DNA from: CAZBUH01 sp964495095
Lineage (GTDB): Bacteria; Bacillota; Clostridia; Oscillospirales; Oscillospiraceae
Direction of reading: 5' to 3'
DNA length: 27,026 nucleotides
Assembly (NCBI GenBank): GCA_964495095.1
Contig: CAZBUH010000014.1
Coordinates: 1-27,026 of the forward strand
Shown: one piece after another, positions 14,128-22,378 of the stretch
Layout of the letters: every line of letters begins with the position of its first letter
Numbering within the stretch: position 1 is the stretch's first letter
Notes under the pieces: generated by a model
What the model was told of the DNA's origin: nothing
Seen by the model: the letters and a program-made list of their open reading frames with translations, nothing else
The model's database searches: none
Translations under genes and position numbers: made by a program

Positions 14128-15075
14128 ATGATAAAAACCAGAATTTGTGATATGCTGGGTATCGAGTACCCGATTTTCCAGGGCGGCATGGCGTGGATAG
14201 CCGATGCGGATTTGGCCGCTGCCGTCAGCAACGGAGGCGGACTGGGCATAATCGCCGCAGGCAACGCCCCGGGAAGCTATGTAAGAGAGCAGATACAGAA
14301 GGCGAAAGGCCTTACGGATAAGCCCTTCGGCGTAAATGTAATGCTTCTCAGCCCCTTTGCCGACGAGGTGGCCCAGGTCATTGCCGACGAGGGAGTGCAG
14401 GTCGTCACAACGGGAGCCGGAAACCCCTCAAAGTATATGAAGCTCTGGCTCTCCAGGGATATAAAGGTAATACCCGTGGTGCCGTCGGTGGCGATGACGA
14501 AGCTTGTGACCAGAGTGGGCGCTTCGGCCGTTATCGCGGAGGGCGGCGAGTCCGGAGGCCATGTTGGAGAGCTTACCACTATGGCCCTTGTGCCCCAGGT
14601 AAAGGACGCCACAGACCTTCCCGTAATAGCGGCGGGGGGCATAGGCGACGGCCGGGGAGTGGCCGCGTCGTTTATGCTTGGCGCCGAGGGTGTGCAGCTT
14701 GGCACGCGCTTTCTTGTGGCGGACGAGTGCAACGTCCATGAAAACTACAAGAATAAGATACTTAAGGCAAACGACATTGCGACTATGGTGACCGGCAAGC
14801 GCCTTGGCCATCCTGTGCGCAGCCTGAAAACGGCCTATACGCGCCAGTACAACAAAATGGAGTACGACAGCAGTATTCCCGATGAGGAGCTGGAGCAGTA
14901 CGGCACCGGCGCCCTGCGCAAGGCCGCCGTGGAGGGCAACGACAAGGAGGGCTGTTTCCTCTCCGGCCAGATAGCCGGAATGGTAAACCGCCGTCAGCCG
15001 GCGGCCGAGATGATAAAGGAGATATTCGCCCAGGCTGAGGAAGTACTTAACGGAGCTGGAAAATGGGTAAAATAG
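14128..15075 (+). CDS. fabK: Enoyl-ACP reductase II, FMN-dependent
   Basis: Flavoprotein of 315 residues that reduces trans-2-enoyl-ACP in the last step of each elongation round, replacing FabI. It shows the nitronate monooxygenase/FabK barrel: IEYPIFQGGMAWIAD at the N terminus, GESGGHVGE with the conserved His145, and the FMN phosphate loop PVIAAGGIGDGRG followed by GAEGVQLGTRFL. The start at 14128 is preceded by AAAGGAAA; an upstream TTG at 14110 lies too near that site. It overlaps fabD by 13 bases. FabK is the standard reductase of streptococci and many clostridia and is insensitive to triclosan. Confidence 0.95.
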   Translation: MIKTRICDMLGIEYPIFQGGMAWIADADLAAAVSNGGGLGIIAAGNAPGSYVREQIQKAKGLTDKPFGVNVMLLSPFADEVAQVIADEGVQVVTTGAGNPSKYMKLWLSRDIKVIPVVPSVAMTKLVTRVGASAVIAEGGESGGHVGELTTMALVPQVKDATDLPVIAAGGIGDGRGVAASFMLGAEGVQLGTRFLVADECNVHENYKNKILKANDIATMVTGKRLGHPVRSLKTAYTRQYNKMEYDSSIPDEELEQYGTGALRKAAVEGNDKEGCFLSGQIAGMVNRRQPAAEMIKEIFAQAEEVLNGAGKWVK

Positions 15076-15983
15076 CATTTGTTTTCTCCGGACAGGGTGC
15101 GCAGTACCCCGGAATGGGGAGCTCTTTATATAATGTAAGCCCGAAGGCCAGAGAGGTTTTTGATTTGGCGGAGAGGCTCCGCCCGGGCACTATAGACCAG
15201 TGCTTTTCCGGCGCTAAGGAAGAGCTGATGGTGACTAAAAATACACAGCCGTGCCTTTACTGCACCGATTTGGCGGCGGCCTGCGCACTGCGTGAGGCCG
15301 GAGTCAGGGCGGATATGGCGGCGGGCTTCTCCCTGGGGGAGATATCGGCCCTAACCTTCTCGGGCGCGTTTACGCCGGAGACGGGCTTTGAGCTTGTGTG
15401 CCGCAGAGGCGAGCTTATGCAGGCCGCGGCCGAGAAATTCGACAGCGCCATGGTGGCCGTTGTAAAGCTCCCCAACGAAAAGGTGGAGGAGCTGTGCGCG
15501 CAGTTTTCTGACGTGTACCCCGTGAACTATAACTGCCCCGGCCAGCTTGTGGCGGCGGGACTTAAGAGCCGGATAGAGGATTTCAAGGCGGCGGTGAAGG
15601 AGGCCGGAGGCCGGGCGCTGCCGCTGGCGGTGTCAGGCGGCTTCCACAGCCCGTTTATGGCGTCGGCGGCCCAGGGGCTCCGCAAGGCGCTGGAGAGCGT
15701 CGATATGAAGGCGCCGGAGATACCGCTCTACGCCAACAGGACGGCGGAGCCGTATTCCGGGGACCTTAAGGCCCTTACGGCGGCCCAGGTGGAAAACCCG
15801 GTGCGCTGGCAGGAGACTGTGGAGAATATGATAGCTGCCGGAGCCGATATATTTATAGAGTGCGGGCCGGGCAGGACCCTCTGCGGTCTTATAGGCAAAA
15901 TCTCAAAAAATGTGCTGGCCCTGCACGTTGAGGACGGGGACACGCTCAAAGAGACGCTGGAGGCGGTGAAAGCCAATGCTTAA
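15063..15983 (+). CDS. fabD: Malonyl-CoA:ACP transacylase
   Basis: Enzyme of 306 residues that moves malonyl from CoA to ACP. It begins IAFVFSGQGAQYPGMG. The nucleophile is Ser90 in GFSLGEISAL and the catalytic His is His195 in SGGFHSPFM. In most FabD proteins the residue before the serine is His or Leu and the motif ends EYSAL; here it is Phe and EISAL, an unusual but probably functional elbow. The start lies inside fabK with CGGAGC upstream; the end overlaps fabG by 8 bases. Confidence 0.95.
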   Translation: MGKIAFVFSGQGAQYPGMGSSLYNVSPKAREVFDLAERLRPGTIDQCFSGAKEELMVTKNTQPCLYCTDLAAACALREAGVRADMAAGFSLGEISALTFSGAFTPETGFELVCRRGELMQAAAEKFDSAMVAVVKLPNEKVEELCAQFSDVYPVNYNCPGQLVAAGLKSRIEDFKAAVKEAGGRALPLAVSGGFHSPFMASAAQGLRKALESVDMKAPEIPLYANRTAEPYSGDLKALTAAQVENPVRWQETVENMIAAGADIFIECGPGRTLCGLIGKISKNVLALHVEDGDTLKETLEAVKANA

Positions 15984-16710
15984 AGGTAAAAAGGCCATAG
16001 TCACCGGCGGGAGCCGGGGAATAGGACGGGCAATAGCGCTGAAGTTCGCGGAAAACGGGGCCGACGTCGCAATAATTTACGCCGGAAACCAGGAGGCTGC
16101 GGAAAAAACCCTGGAGGAGATAAAAGGTTTTGAGGTAAACGGCTGGTGCTATAAATGCGACGTGGCCGATTTCGCGCAGTGCAAGTCCACAGTGGCAGCG
16201 GCTATAAAGGAGATGGGCGGCGTTGATATACTTGTAAATAACGCCGGCATCACAAGAGACGGCCTTATCTTCTCCATGAAGGAGGCCGACTACGACGCGG
16301 TGCTTGACACAAACCTTAAGGGCGCGTTCAATATGATAAAAAACTGCTACGCCAACTTCCTCAAAAAGCGGGCGGGCAGGATAATAAATATAGCCTCCGT
16401 GGTGGGGCTTATGGGCAACGCCGGCCAGGCCAACTATTCGGCCTCAAAGGCGGGGCTTATTGGCCTTACAAAATCCGTGGCGAGAGAGCTGGCGGCGCGG
16501 AACGTCTGTTGCAACGCCATAGCCCCGGGCTATGTTGAGACTGAGATGACGTCGGAGCTGGGCGGGGCTGAAAATTACGGCTCCATGATACCGCTGGGAC
16601 GGGCGGCAAAGCCCGAGGATATCGCGGAATGCGCCCTGTTCCTTGCGGGGGACGGCGCTTCCTACATCACCGGAGAGGTGATAAGAGTAGACGGCGGAAT
16701 GGCCATGTAA
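15976..16710 (+). CDS. fabG: 3-oxoacyl-ACP reductase
   Basis: Short-chain dehydrogenase of 244 residues, the family's usual length, that reduces 3-ketoacyl-ACP with NADPH. It shows the nucleotide loop TGGSRGIGRAI (10-20), NNAG (88-91) and the catalytic set Ser141, Tyr154 and Lys158 (YSASK), ending in GEVIRVDGGMAM. It is coupled to fabD by overlap. A 53-base gap with a small hairpin separates it from fabF. Confidence 0.96.
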   Translation: MLKGKKAIVTGGSRGIGRAIALKFAENGADVAIIYAGNQEAAEKTLEEIKGFEVNGWCYKCDVADFAQCKSTVAAAIKEMGGVDILVNNAGITRDGLIFSMKEADYDAVLDTNLKGAFNMIKNCYANFLKKRAGRIINIASVVGLMGNAGQANYSASKAGLIGLTKSVARELAARNVCCNAIAPGYVETEMTSELGGAENYGSMIPLGRAAKPEDIAECALFLAGDGASYITGEVIRVDGGMAM

Positions 16711-16717
16711 ACCCGTC

Positions 16718-16752
16718 GAAAGCGGGCGGCACTTTCTTTTTTCACAGTGAAA
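16718..16752 (+). promoter_or_regulatory. Small hairpin/T-run and palindrome before fabF
   Basis: GAAAG (16718-16722) pairs with CTTTC (16732-16736), followed by TTTTTT (16737-16742). A second palindrome, TTTCAC-A-GTGAAA (16740-16752), overlaps the fabF ribosome site AAAGG. These may lower or tune fabF expression. The stems are short and the call is tentative. Confidence 0.35.
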
Positions 16753-16763
16753 GGACTGAGCAT

Positions 16764-18002
16764 ATGAGACGAGTAGTTGTTACCGGCATGGGCGCTGTCA
16801 CGCCTGTGGGAAACGACGTTCAGGAGTTCTGGGAGAGCCTTGTCGCCGGAAAATGCGGTATAGCGAGGCTTACAAAATTTGACCCCGCCGAGTATAAGGC
16901 CGCCCTGGCCGCGGAGGTAAAGGATTTCGATCCCCTGAAATACATGGAGAAGGGCGAGGTGCGGAAAAACGATTTGTTCGCGCAGTTCGCCATGGCAGCC
17001 GCCGTGCAGGCCATGGAGGACAGCGGCATCGAGGGCACCGTGGACCCGTGGCGCTTCGGCGTGTATATAGGCTCCGGCATCGGCGGAATAATGACTACCC
17101 ATGAGCAGCTCAAGGCTCTGTGGGATAAGGGGCCCCGCCGCGTGTCCCCCTTTACCATCCCCATGATGATAAGCAATATGGCAGGCGGCATAATCGCCAT
17201 CAGATACGGCCTTAAGGGGCCGAATATGTCCATAGTCACGGCCTGCGCCACAAGCACAAACGCGCTGGGAGAGGCTTACAGGGCCATTAAGCACGGCTAC
17301 GCCGACGCCATGCTGGCGGGCGGCGCGGAGGCGGCCATAACGCCTCTGTCGGTGGCGGCCTTTGGAAACTGCATGGCCCTCCACACCGGGGACGATCCGG
17401 CGGCGGCCTCCATACCGTTTGACGCCAGAAGAAGCGGCTTCGTAATGGGCGAGGGCGGCGGCGTCCTTATACTGGAGGAGTATGAGCACGCCGTGTCAAG
17501 GGGCGCGAAAATTTACGCTGAGGCGGCGGGCTACGGCCACACCTGCGATGCGTACCATATCACGGCCCCGGACCCGGAGGCTGAGGGCGCGGCCCAGGCC
17601 ATAAGAGAGGCAATGGCCCAGGTTGGGGAAAAGGCGGAGTCCGACAGGATATATCTAAACGCCCACGGCACCTCCACCCCCGCCAATGATAAGACAGAGA
17701 CCCTTGCCGTGAAAAAGGCCCTCGGCGATGAGAAGGCCAGAAAGATACTCATATCCTCCACAAAGTCCATGACCGGCCACATGCTGGGCGGCGCAGGGGC
17801 GGCGGAGGCTATAGCGGCCATACTGGCCCTTAAAAACGGCATAGTGCCCCCGACCATCGGCTATAAGGAGCCGGATGCGGATTGCGATTTGGACTATGTG
17901 CCCAACACCGCCAGAAAGGCCGAGCTGGACATGTCCATGTCCACGTCTTTGGGCTTCGGCGGCCACAACGGATGTTTAGCGTTTACGAAAGTTGAGGAAT
18001 GA
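16764..18002 (+). CDS. fabF: Beta-ketoacyl-ACP synthase II
   Basis: Condensing enzyme of 412 residues that extends acyl-ACP with malonyl-ACP. It has the thiolase-fold catalytic triad Cys161 (VTACATST), His301 (NAHGTSTPAND) and His339 (TGHMLGGAGA). The start at 16764 (MRRVVVTGMGAVTPVGND) follows AAAGGA; an in-frame reading extending into fabG is not conserved. Its stop overlaps the accB start (ATGA). With no fabH in the window, initiation of synthesis must be encoded elsewhere. Confidence 0.96.
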   Translation: MRRVVVTGMGAVTPVGNDVQEFWESLVAGKCGIARLTKFDPAEYKAALAAEVKDFDPLKYMEKGEVRKNDLFAQFAMAAAVQAMEDSGIEGTVDPWRFGVYIGSGIGGIMTTHEQLKALWDKGPRRVSPFTIPMMISNMAGGIIAIRYGLKGPNMSIVTACATSTNALGEAYRAIKHGYADAMLAGGAEAAITPLSVAAFGNCMALHTGDDPAAASIPFDARRSGFVMGEGGGVLILEEYEHAVSRGAKIYAEAAGYGHTCDAYHITAPDPEAEGAAQAIREAMAQVGEKAESDRIYLNAHGTSTPANDKTETLAVKKALGDEKARKILISSTKSMTGHMLGGAGAAEAIAAILALKNGIVPPTIGYKEPDADCDLDYVPNTARKAELDMSMSTSLGFGGHNGCLAFTKVEE

Positions 18003-18418
18003 TTATGGATTTTTCAGAGATCAGAGAGCTTGCGCAGCTTATGAATGAGCTTTCCCTTACGGGTATTGAAATTAAAGAGGGCGAAAAATCCATAAGGCTC
18101 GAAAAGCAGAGCGTTTCCGGAGCTGTGTGCCAGCCCGCAGAGCAGGAGAGCAATATTCCGGAGGGCGCGCCTGTGGGCCTTACGGCTGTCACTGCGCCTA
18201 TGGTGGGCGTGTTTTACGCCTCCCCGTCCCCCGATGCGGCGCCCTATGTGTCAGTGGGCGACAAGGTGAAGTCCGGCGATGTGCTCTGCATCGTGGAGGC
18301 TATGAAGCTCATGAACGAGATAACGGCTGAGACCGACGGCACTATAGCCCAGGTCTGCGTTGAAAACGGCGACGTGGTGGAATACGGCCAGGCCATGTTC
18401 TATATTAAAAAGGACTGA
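17999..18418 (+). CDS. accB: Biotin carboxyl carrier protein of acetyl-CoA carboxylase
   Basis: Protein of 139 residues: a short N-terminal helical region, a Pro/Ala-rich linker (about 40-65) and a biotinyl domain from 66 with Lys103 in VEAMKLMNEI as the biotin site. It carries CO2 between the carboxylase (AccC) and the transferase (AccAD). The start overlaps the fabF stop; an ATG two codons on (18005) is better spaced from the TTGAGGA sequence and may be the true start. Confidence 0.95.
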   Translation: MIMDFSEIRELAQLMNELSLTGIEIKEGEKSIRLEKQSVSGAVCQPAEQESNIPEGAPVGLTAVTAPMVGVFYASPSPDAAPYVSVGDKVKSGDVLCIVEAMKLMNEITAETDGTIAQVCVENGDVVEYGQAMFYIKKD

Positions 18419-18421
18419 AAT

Positions 18422-18832
18422 ATGGATAAGGAAGAAATCATGAAGATACTTCCCCACAGGGACAATATGCTCCTTGTGGAGGAGGCGGAGGTAGTGGACG
18501 GCGTTGCCCACGGGAAATATCATGTCCGGGGTGACGAGTGGTTTCTGCAGGGGCATTTTCCCGGGAACCCGGTAGTGCCGGGGGTTATACTCTGCGAAAT
18601 GATGGCGCAGGCCGTGTGCGTCCTTATGGCCGACGGCTCCACCCAGGGAAAGACACCCTATTTTACCGGCATAGACGGGGTGAAATTCAAAAATCCTGTG
18701 AAGCCCGGGGACACCCTTTGCTCAGAGTGCGTTATAGAAAAGACAAAAGGCCCGTTTTATTTTGCCAGCGGAAAGGGTTATGTGGACGGCAAGCTTTGCT
18801 GCCAGGGGAAATTCTCATTTGCGCTTGTATGA
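18422..18832 (+). CDS. fabZ: 3-hydroxyacyl-ACP dehydratase
   Basis: Single-hotdog dehydratase of 136 residues that removes water from 3-hydroxyacyl-ACP. It starts with the FabZ signature ILPHRDNMLLVE and has catalytic His45 in LQGHFPGNPVVPG and Glu59 in ILCEMMAQ. It begins three bases after the accB stop. Its position between accB and accC is the same as in streptococcal and clostridial fab operons. No fabA/fabM-like isomerase gene for unsaturated fatty acids is seen here. Confidence 0.95.
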   Translation: MDKEEIMKILPHRDNMLLVEEAEVVDGVAHGKYHVRGDEWFLQGHFPGNPVVPGVILCEMMAQAVCVLMADGSTQGKTPYFTGIDGVKFKNPVKPGDTLCSECVIEKTKGPFYFASGKGYVDGKLCCQGKFSFALV

Positions 18833-18869
18833 GCGGTTTAAAAATTCCAGACGAAAGAGGTGAGATGTT

Positions 18870-20183
18870 ATGTTTTCCAAGATACTTATAGCCAACCGCG
18901 GCGAGGTCGCCGTGCGTATTATAAGGGCGTGTAAGGAAATGGGCATCTCTACCGTCGCTGTATACTCTCAGGCCGATGCCAATTCGGTGCATGTGGCCCT
19001 GGCGGACCAGGCCATCTGCGTGGGCGGGCCGTACGCGGCGGACAGCTATCTCAACGAGAAAAACATAATAAGCGCCGCCAGAATAATGGGCGCTCAGGCC
19101 ATCCACCCGGGCTACGGATTTTTGGCGGAAAACCATGAGTTTGCAAAAATGTGCGAGGATTACGGGATAGTCTTTATCGGGCCCAGAAGCGAGGTTATAG
19201 TCAGGATGGGCGATAAGGACGAGGCCCGTCGGATGATGAAGGCCGCAGGCGTGCCCACTGTCCCCGGCACGGATGTCGTAAAGAGCGTGCAGGAGGCTGT
19301 GGAGCAGGCAAAGGGCGTCGGCTACCCCCTGCTTATCAAGGCCAGGGCCGGCGGCGGCGGAAAGGGCATACGGCTTGTAAATAAGGAATCCGAGATGGAA
19401 AACGCTTTCCTCACCGCATCCAGCGAGGCTGAAAAGGCTTTCGGCGACGGAGGCGTTTACATTGAAAAATATCTCTCTCCCGTTAAGCACATAGAGGTGC
19501 AGCTCCTTGTGGATGAGACGGGGAATATAATCTGCCTGGGGGAGCGGGAGTGTTCGATACAGCGGAACAACCAGAAGCTCCTTGAGGAGTCTCCCTCCCC
19601 GGCAATAGACCAGGCGCTGCGGGAGAAAATGTACGACGCGGCCAGAAAGGCGGCCGCGGTTGCGGGCTACACAAACGCCGGAACGGTGGAATTTCTTCTG
19701 GATAAGGACAAGAACTTCTACTTTATGGAGATGAACACGCGGCTCCAGGTGGAGCACCCCGTCACGGAGGCCGTTACGGGCATCGATATCGTAAAGTGGC
19801 AGATAAGGATAGCGGCGGGAGTGCCCCTGGGCTTTGGCCAGGACAAGATAACGGTCAACGGCCATTCCATAGAGTGCCGTATAAACGCCAGAGGCGCCGG
19901 CAGGGTAAACCTGCTGTACATCCCCGGCGGCCCCGGTGTGAGATTCGACACGGCGCTGTACCAGGATTACGAGATACCCCCCTACTACGACAGCATGATA
20001 GGAAAGCTTATAGTCCACTCTTCAAACAGGGAGTTTGCCACGAGAAAAATGCAGTCGGCGCTGTGTGAATTGATAGTGGACGGCGTTCCCAACAATATTG
20101 AGGAGCAGATAGATATTTTAAACGACAGGGATTTCCAGTCGGGTAATTACGATACAGGTTTTATGAGAAAGCGGGGAAAGTAA
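18870..20183 (+). CDS. accC: Biotin carboxylase subunit of acetyl-CoA carboxylase
   Basis: ATP-grasp enzyme of 437 residues that carboxylates the biotin on AccB. It opens FSKILIANRGEVAVRIIRAC, has the glycine loop KARAGGGGKGIRLV (about 158-171) and the catalytic segment EMNTRLQVEHPVTE (about 287-300). After ECRINA the segment is RGAGRVNLLYIPGG instead of the usual longer AEDP...PSPG loop, making it about 7 residues shorter there and a little under the usual 445-450 total. AAGAGGTGAG precedes the ATG. A 37-base gap separates it from fabZ. Confidence 0.95.
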   Translation: MFSKILIANRGEVAVRIIRACKEMGISTVAVYSQADANSVHVALADQAICVGGPYAADSYLNEKNIISAARIMGAQAIHPGYGFLAENHEFAKMCEDYGIVFIGPRSEVIVRMGDKDEARRMMKAAGVPTVPGTDVVKSVQEAVEQAKGVGYPLLIKARAGGGGKGIRLVNKESEMENAFLTASSEAEKAFGDGGVYIEKYLSPVKHIEVQLLVDETGNIICLGERECSIQRNNQKLLEESPSPAIDQALREKMYDAARKAAAVAGYTNAGTVEFLLDKDKNFYFMEMNTRLQVEHPVTEAVTGIDIVKWQIRIAAGVPLGFGQDKITVNGHSIECRINARGAGRVNLLYIPGGPGVRFDTALYQDYEIPPYYDSMIGKLIVHSSNREFATRKMQSALCELIVDGVPNNIEEQIDILNDRDFQSGNYDTGFMRKRGK

Positions 20184-20187
20184 AACC

Positions 20188-21057
20188 ATGGATATGTCGG
20201 GATTTTTCAAAAAACCCCTTATAGAGCTGGAAAAGGGCGGCAGATCCCCAAAATCCGTACCCATAGAGGGCAACGGGGAGCTTACGAGGGAGTGTCCCAA
20301 ATGCCGCCGCAGCACGCCGGTGAGCGAGCTTTGGGAGAACTACAACGTGTGCAGCTGCGGCTACCATTTCAGGATGAACGCACGGCAGCGCATACATTTT
20401 ATCGCTGACTCCGGAACCTTCCGGGAGATGGACGGCGATATGGAGAGCACTGATATAATCAACTTTCCCGGCTACGACAGGAAGCTTGAAAACGCAAAGC
20501 TTGCGTGCAGCGAAAAAGAGGCGGTCATCTGCGGTACGGCCTCTATCGGCGGATATAAATGTGTGCTTTTCATTATGGAGCCGTATTTTATGATGGGCAG
20601 TATGGGCACTGTGGTAGGCGAAAAAATAACCAGAGTGTTTGAGCTGGCTGCGGAGCAGGGCCTGCCCGTGGTGGGCTACACGGTGTCCGGCGGCGCCCGT
20701 ATGCAGGAGGGCATACTGTCCCTTATGCAGATGGCGAAAACCAGCGGCGCTGTAAAGCATTTTTCCGATAAGGGCGGGTTTTACATAACCGTTCTCACGG
20801 ACCCCACCACCGGAGGCGTCACCGCCAGCTTTGCCATGGAGGGCGATATAATTTTGGCCGAGCCAGGGGCCACTGTTTGCTTTGCCGGGGCCAGGGTCAT
20901 AGAGCAGACAATAAGGAAAAAGCTCCCCAACGGCTTCCAGAAGGCTGAGTTTACCCTGGAGCACGGCTTTGTGGATATGCTCTCCCCCAGAGACGGGCAG
21001 AAGGAGCTTATAACGAAGCTCCTTAAGATACACAGCAAGGGAGGCGCGGCCAAATGA
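20188..21057 (+). CDS. accD: Acetyl-CoA carboxylase carboxyltransferase, beta subunit
   Basis: Protein of 289 residues, one half of the transferase that makes malonyl-CoA. The N-terminal zinc ribbon has CPKC (Cys36, Cys39) but the second knuckle reads VCSCGYHF (Cys55, Cys57), a CxC where AccD normally has CxxC. The crotonase-fold core follows, with GGARMQEG, TTGGVTASFAM and the C-terminal EPGATVCFAGARVI segment. The start is at 20188, four bases after accC; the ATG at 20194 is an alternative. It overlaps accA by four bases (ATGA), fitting one-to-one production. Confidence 0.95.
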   Translation: MDMSGFFKKPLIELEKGGRSPKSVPIEGNGELTRECPKCRRSTPVSELWENYNVCSCGYHFRMNARQRIHFIADSGTFREMDGDMESTDIINFPGYDRKLENAKLACSEKEAVICGTASIGGYKCVLFIMEPYFMMGSMGTVVGEKITRVFELAAEQGLPVVGYTVSGGARMQEGILSLMQMAKTSGAVKHFSDKGGFYITVLTDPTTGGVTASFAMEGDIILAEPGATVCFAGARVIEQTIRKKLPNGFQKAEFTLEHGFVDMLSPRDGQKELITKLLKIHSKGGAAK

Positions 21058-21833
21058 GTTCAGCTTATGAAAATGTCCAGAACGCCCGGAAAAAGGGCCG
21101 CCCTACAAGCAAGAAGTATATTGAGAACATTTTTACGGATTTTCTCGAGCTGCACGGCGACAGGCGCTACGCCGACGACGCCGCAATCCTGGGCGGCATA
21201 GCGTATCTGCGGGATATCCCCGTCACGGTGGTGGCCATAGAAAAGGGCAGCGATGTTAAGGAGTCCGTAAGGCGCAACTTCGGCGCGCCCAATCCCGAGG
21301 GTTACCGCAAGGCCATGCGGCTTATGAAGCAGGCGGAGAAGTTCCACCGCCCGGTAATCTGTTTTGTGGACACTTCCGGTGCGTTCTGCGGCATAGGCGC
21401 CGAGGAGCGGGGACAGGCCCAGGCCATTGCGGAAAACCTTATGGAGATGATGACCCTCAAAACGCCGGTGATATCCATCTTCATAGGAGAGGGCGGCTCC
21501 GGAGGCGCTTTGGCGCTGGCCGTGGCCGACGAGGTCTGGATGATGGAAAACGCCATATACTCCGTAATTTCCCCCGAGGGCTGTGCCAGCATCCTCTGGA
21601 AGGACACGAAAAAGGTGGACGAGGCCGCCGAATGCCTCAGGCTCACCGCTGCGGATATGCAGCAGTTCGGCATAGTTGAGCGCGTGTTTTCCGAAACCGA
21701 CAGGCCCTGGGAGGAGATATACAGCTCCATAGAGGACGCGCTGTGGTATACACTTCAAAAAGAGATGGGACAGCCGACTGAGGAGCTTACAAAAAAGCGC
21801 TACGAGCGCTTCAGGAAATTCGGCGCAGAATAA
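21054..21833 (+). CDS. accA: Acetyl-CoA carboxylase carboxyltransferase, alpha subunit
   Basis: Protein of 259 residues, the partner of AccD in moving the carboxyl group from biotin to acetyl-CoA. It shows the family segments LELHGDRRYADDAAILGG, FVDTSGAFCGIGAEERGQ (104-121) and the oxyanion region GEGGSGGALAL (145-154), then YSVISPEGCASILW. The protein is shorter than the E. coli subunit (about 319) because it lacks the long N-terminal helical region, as in Gram-positive relatives. It is the last gene of the operon, followed by two terminators. Confidence 0.96.
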   Translation: MSSAYENVQNARKKGRPTSKKYIENIFTDFLELHGDRRYADDAAILGGIAYLRDIPVTVVAIEKGSDVKESVRRNFGAPNPEGYRKAMRLMKQAEKFHRPVICFVDTSGAFCGIGAEERGQAQAIAENLMEMMTLKTPVISIFIGEGGSGGALALAVADEVWMMENAIYSVISPEGCASILWKDTKKVDEAAECLRLTAADMQQFGIVERVFSETDRPWEEIYSSIEDALWYTLQKEMGQPTEELTKKRYERFRKFGAE

Positions 21834-21840
21834 AAATGTA

Positions 21841-21906
21841 AAACCCGCTCAATCTGAGCGGGTTTTAGGCTGCCGCCCTCCGGAGACCCGGAGGGCGGCA
21901 GCTTTT
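21841..21906. terminator. Tandem terminators between the fab operon and HxlR gene
   Basis: First hairpin: AAACCCGCTCA (21841-21851) with TGAGCGGGTTT (21855-21865), then TTTT. Second: bases 21869-21883 pair perfectly with 21888-21902 (15 bp, AGAC loop), then TTTT (21903-21906). The first also gives a T-rich end on the minus strand, so the pair ends both the fab operon and the convergent HxlR gene. Confidence 0.9.
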
Positions 21907-21921
21907 GTAATGTGATTTGCT

Positions 21922-22254
21922 TCAGAGGCGGTGCCGGTCGCCCCACTCGCACATGGCGTCTAAAATGGGCATAAGGGACTTTCCGCGCTCCGTTAAGCTG
22001 TACTCGACCTTGGGCGGGATTTGAGGATATTCCTTGCGGTATACCAGTTGGTCGGATTCCAGCTCTTTGAGCGTGGCGCTCAGCGTTTTGTAGGAGATGC
22101 CGCCGATATATTTCTTCATTTCGTTAAACCGCACGACCTTAAATTCCATCAGAGTGTAGAGAATCGTCATTTTGTATTTGCCGTTGATTAAAGACAGGGT
22201 GTAGCTGAAACCGGTGTCGCCGAGGCACTCCTGGGAAATACAGCGTTCAATCAT
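21922..22254 (-). CDS. HxlR-family transcriptional regulator
   Basis: Winged-helix regulator of 110 residues. The family core is visible: YTLSLINGKYKMTILYTL, FNEMKKYIGGISYKTLSATLKELESD and the wing KVEYSLTERGKSLMPIL. It has two N-terminal cysteines (Cys5, Cys10); many HxlR proteins (YodB, HypR, QorR) sense quinones, hypochlorite or disulfide stress by N-terminal cysteines. GGAGG precedes the ATG on the minus strand. It is divergent from a flavoprotein gene with a palindrome between, the usual layout for an HxlR repressor controlling a flavin reductase. Confidence 0.9.
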   Translation of the reverse strand: MIERCISQECLGDTGFSYTLSLINGKYKMTILYTLMEFKVVRFNEMKKYIGGISYKTLSATLKELESDQLVYRKEYPQIPPKVEYSLTERGKSLMPILDAMCEWGDRHRL

Positions 22255-22273
22255 TTTACACTATCCTCCGGGT

Positions 22274-22300
22274 AAGTATCGCACCTTAATGTGCGTACTT
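22274..22300. promoter_or_regulatory. Inverted repeat, candidate HxlR operator
   Basis: AAGTA (22274-22278) and CGCAC (22280-22284) mirror GTGCG (22291-22295) and TACTT (22296-22300), with one extra base in the left arm. The right end overlaps the -35 box of the flavoprotein promoter. HxlR sites commonly contain such spaced AGTA/TACT half-sites. Confidence 0.6.
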
Positions 22301-22326
22301 GATTTATGTTTCATTTTGACTACAAT
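22299..22326 (+). promoter_or_regulatory. Sigma-A promoter of the flavoprotein gene
   Basis: TTGATT (22299-22304), 16-base spacer, TACAAT (22321-22326). The -35 box is partly inside the candidate HxlR operator. Confidence 0.6.
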
Positions 22327-22378
22327 AATACTATCAGATGCGGGGAGAGTCAATCCCGCAAATTTAGGAGGTACCCGT

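Noticed and set aside
16629..16763. N-terminal extension of FabF into fabG
   Set aside because: The family start MRRVVVTGMG lies at 16764 with its own ribosome site; the extension is an out-of-frame reading of fabG.
18732..20018. Open frame of 428 codons antisense to accC
   Set aside because: The plus strand clearly encodes biotin carboxylase; the antisense frame has no start signal and no recognisable domain.
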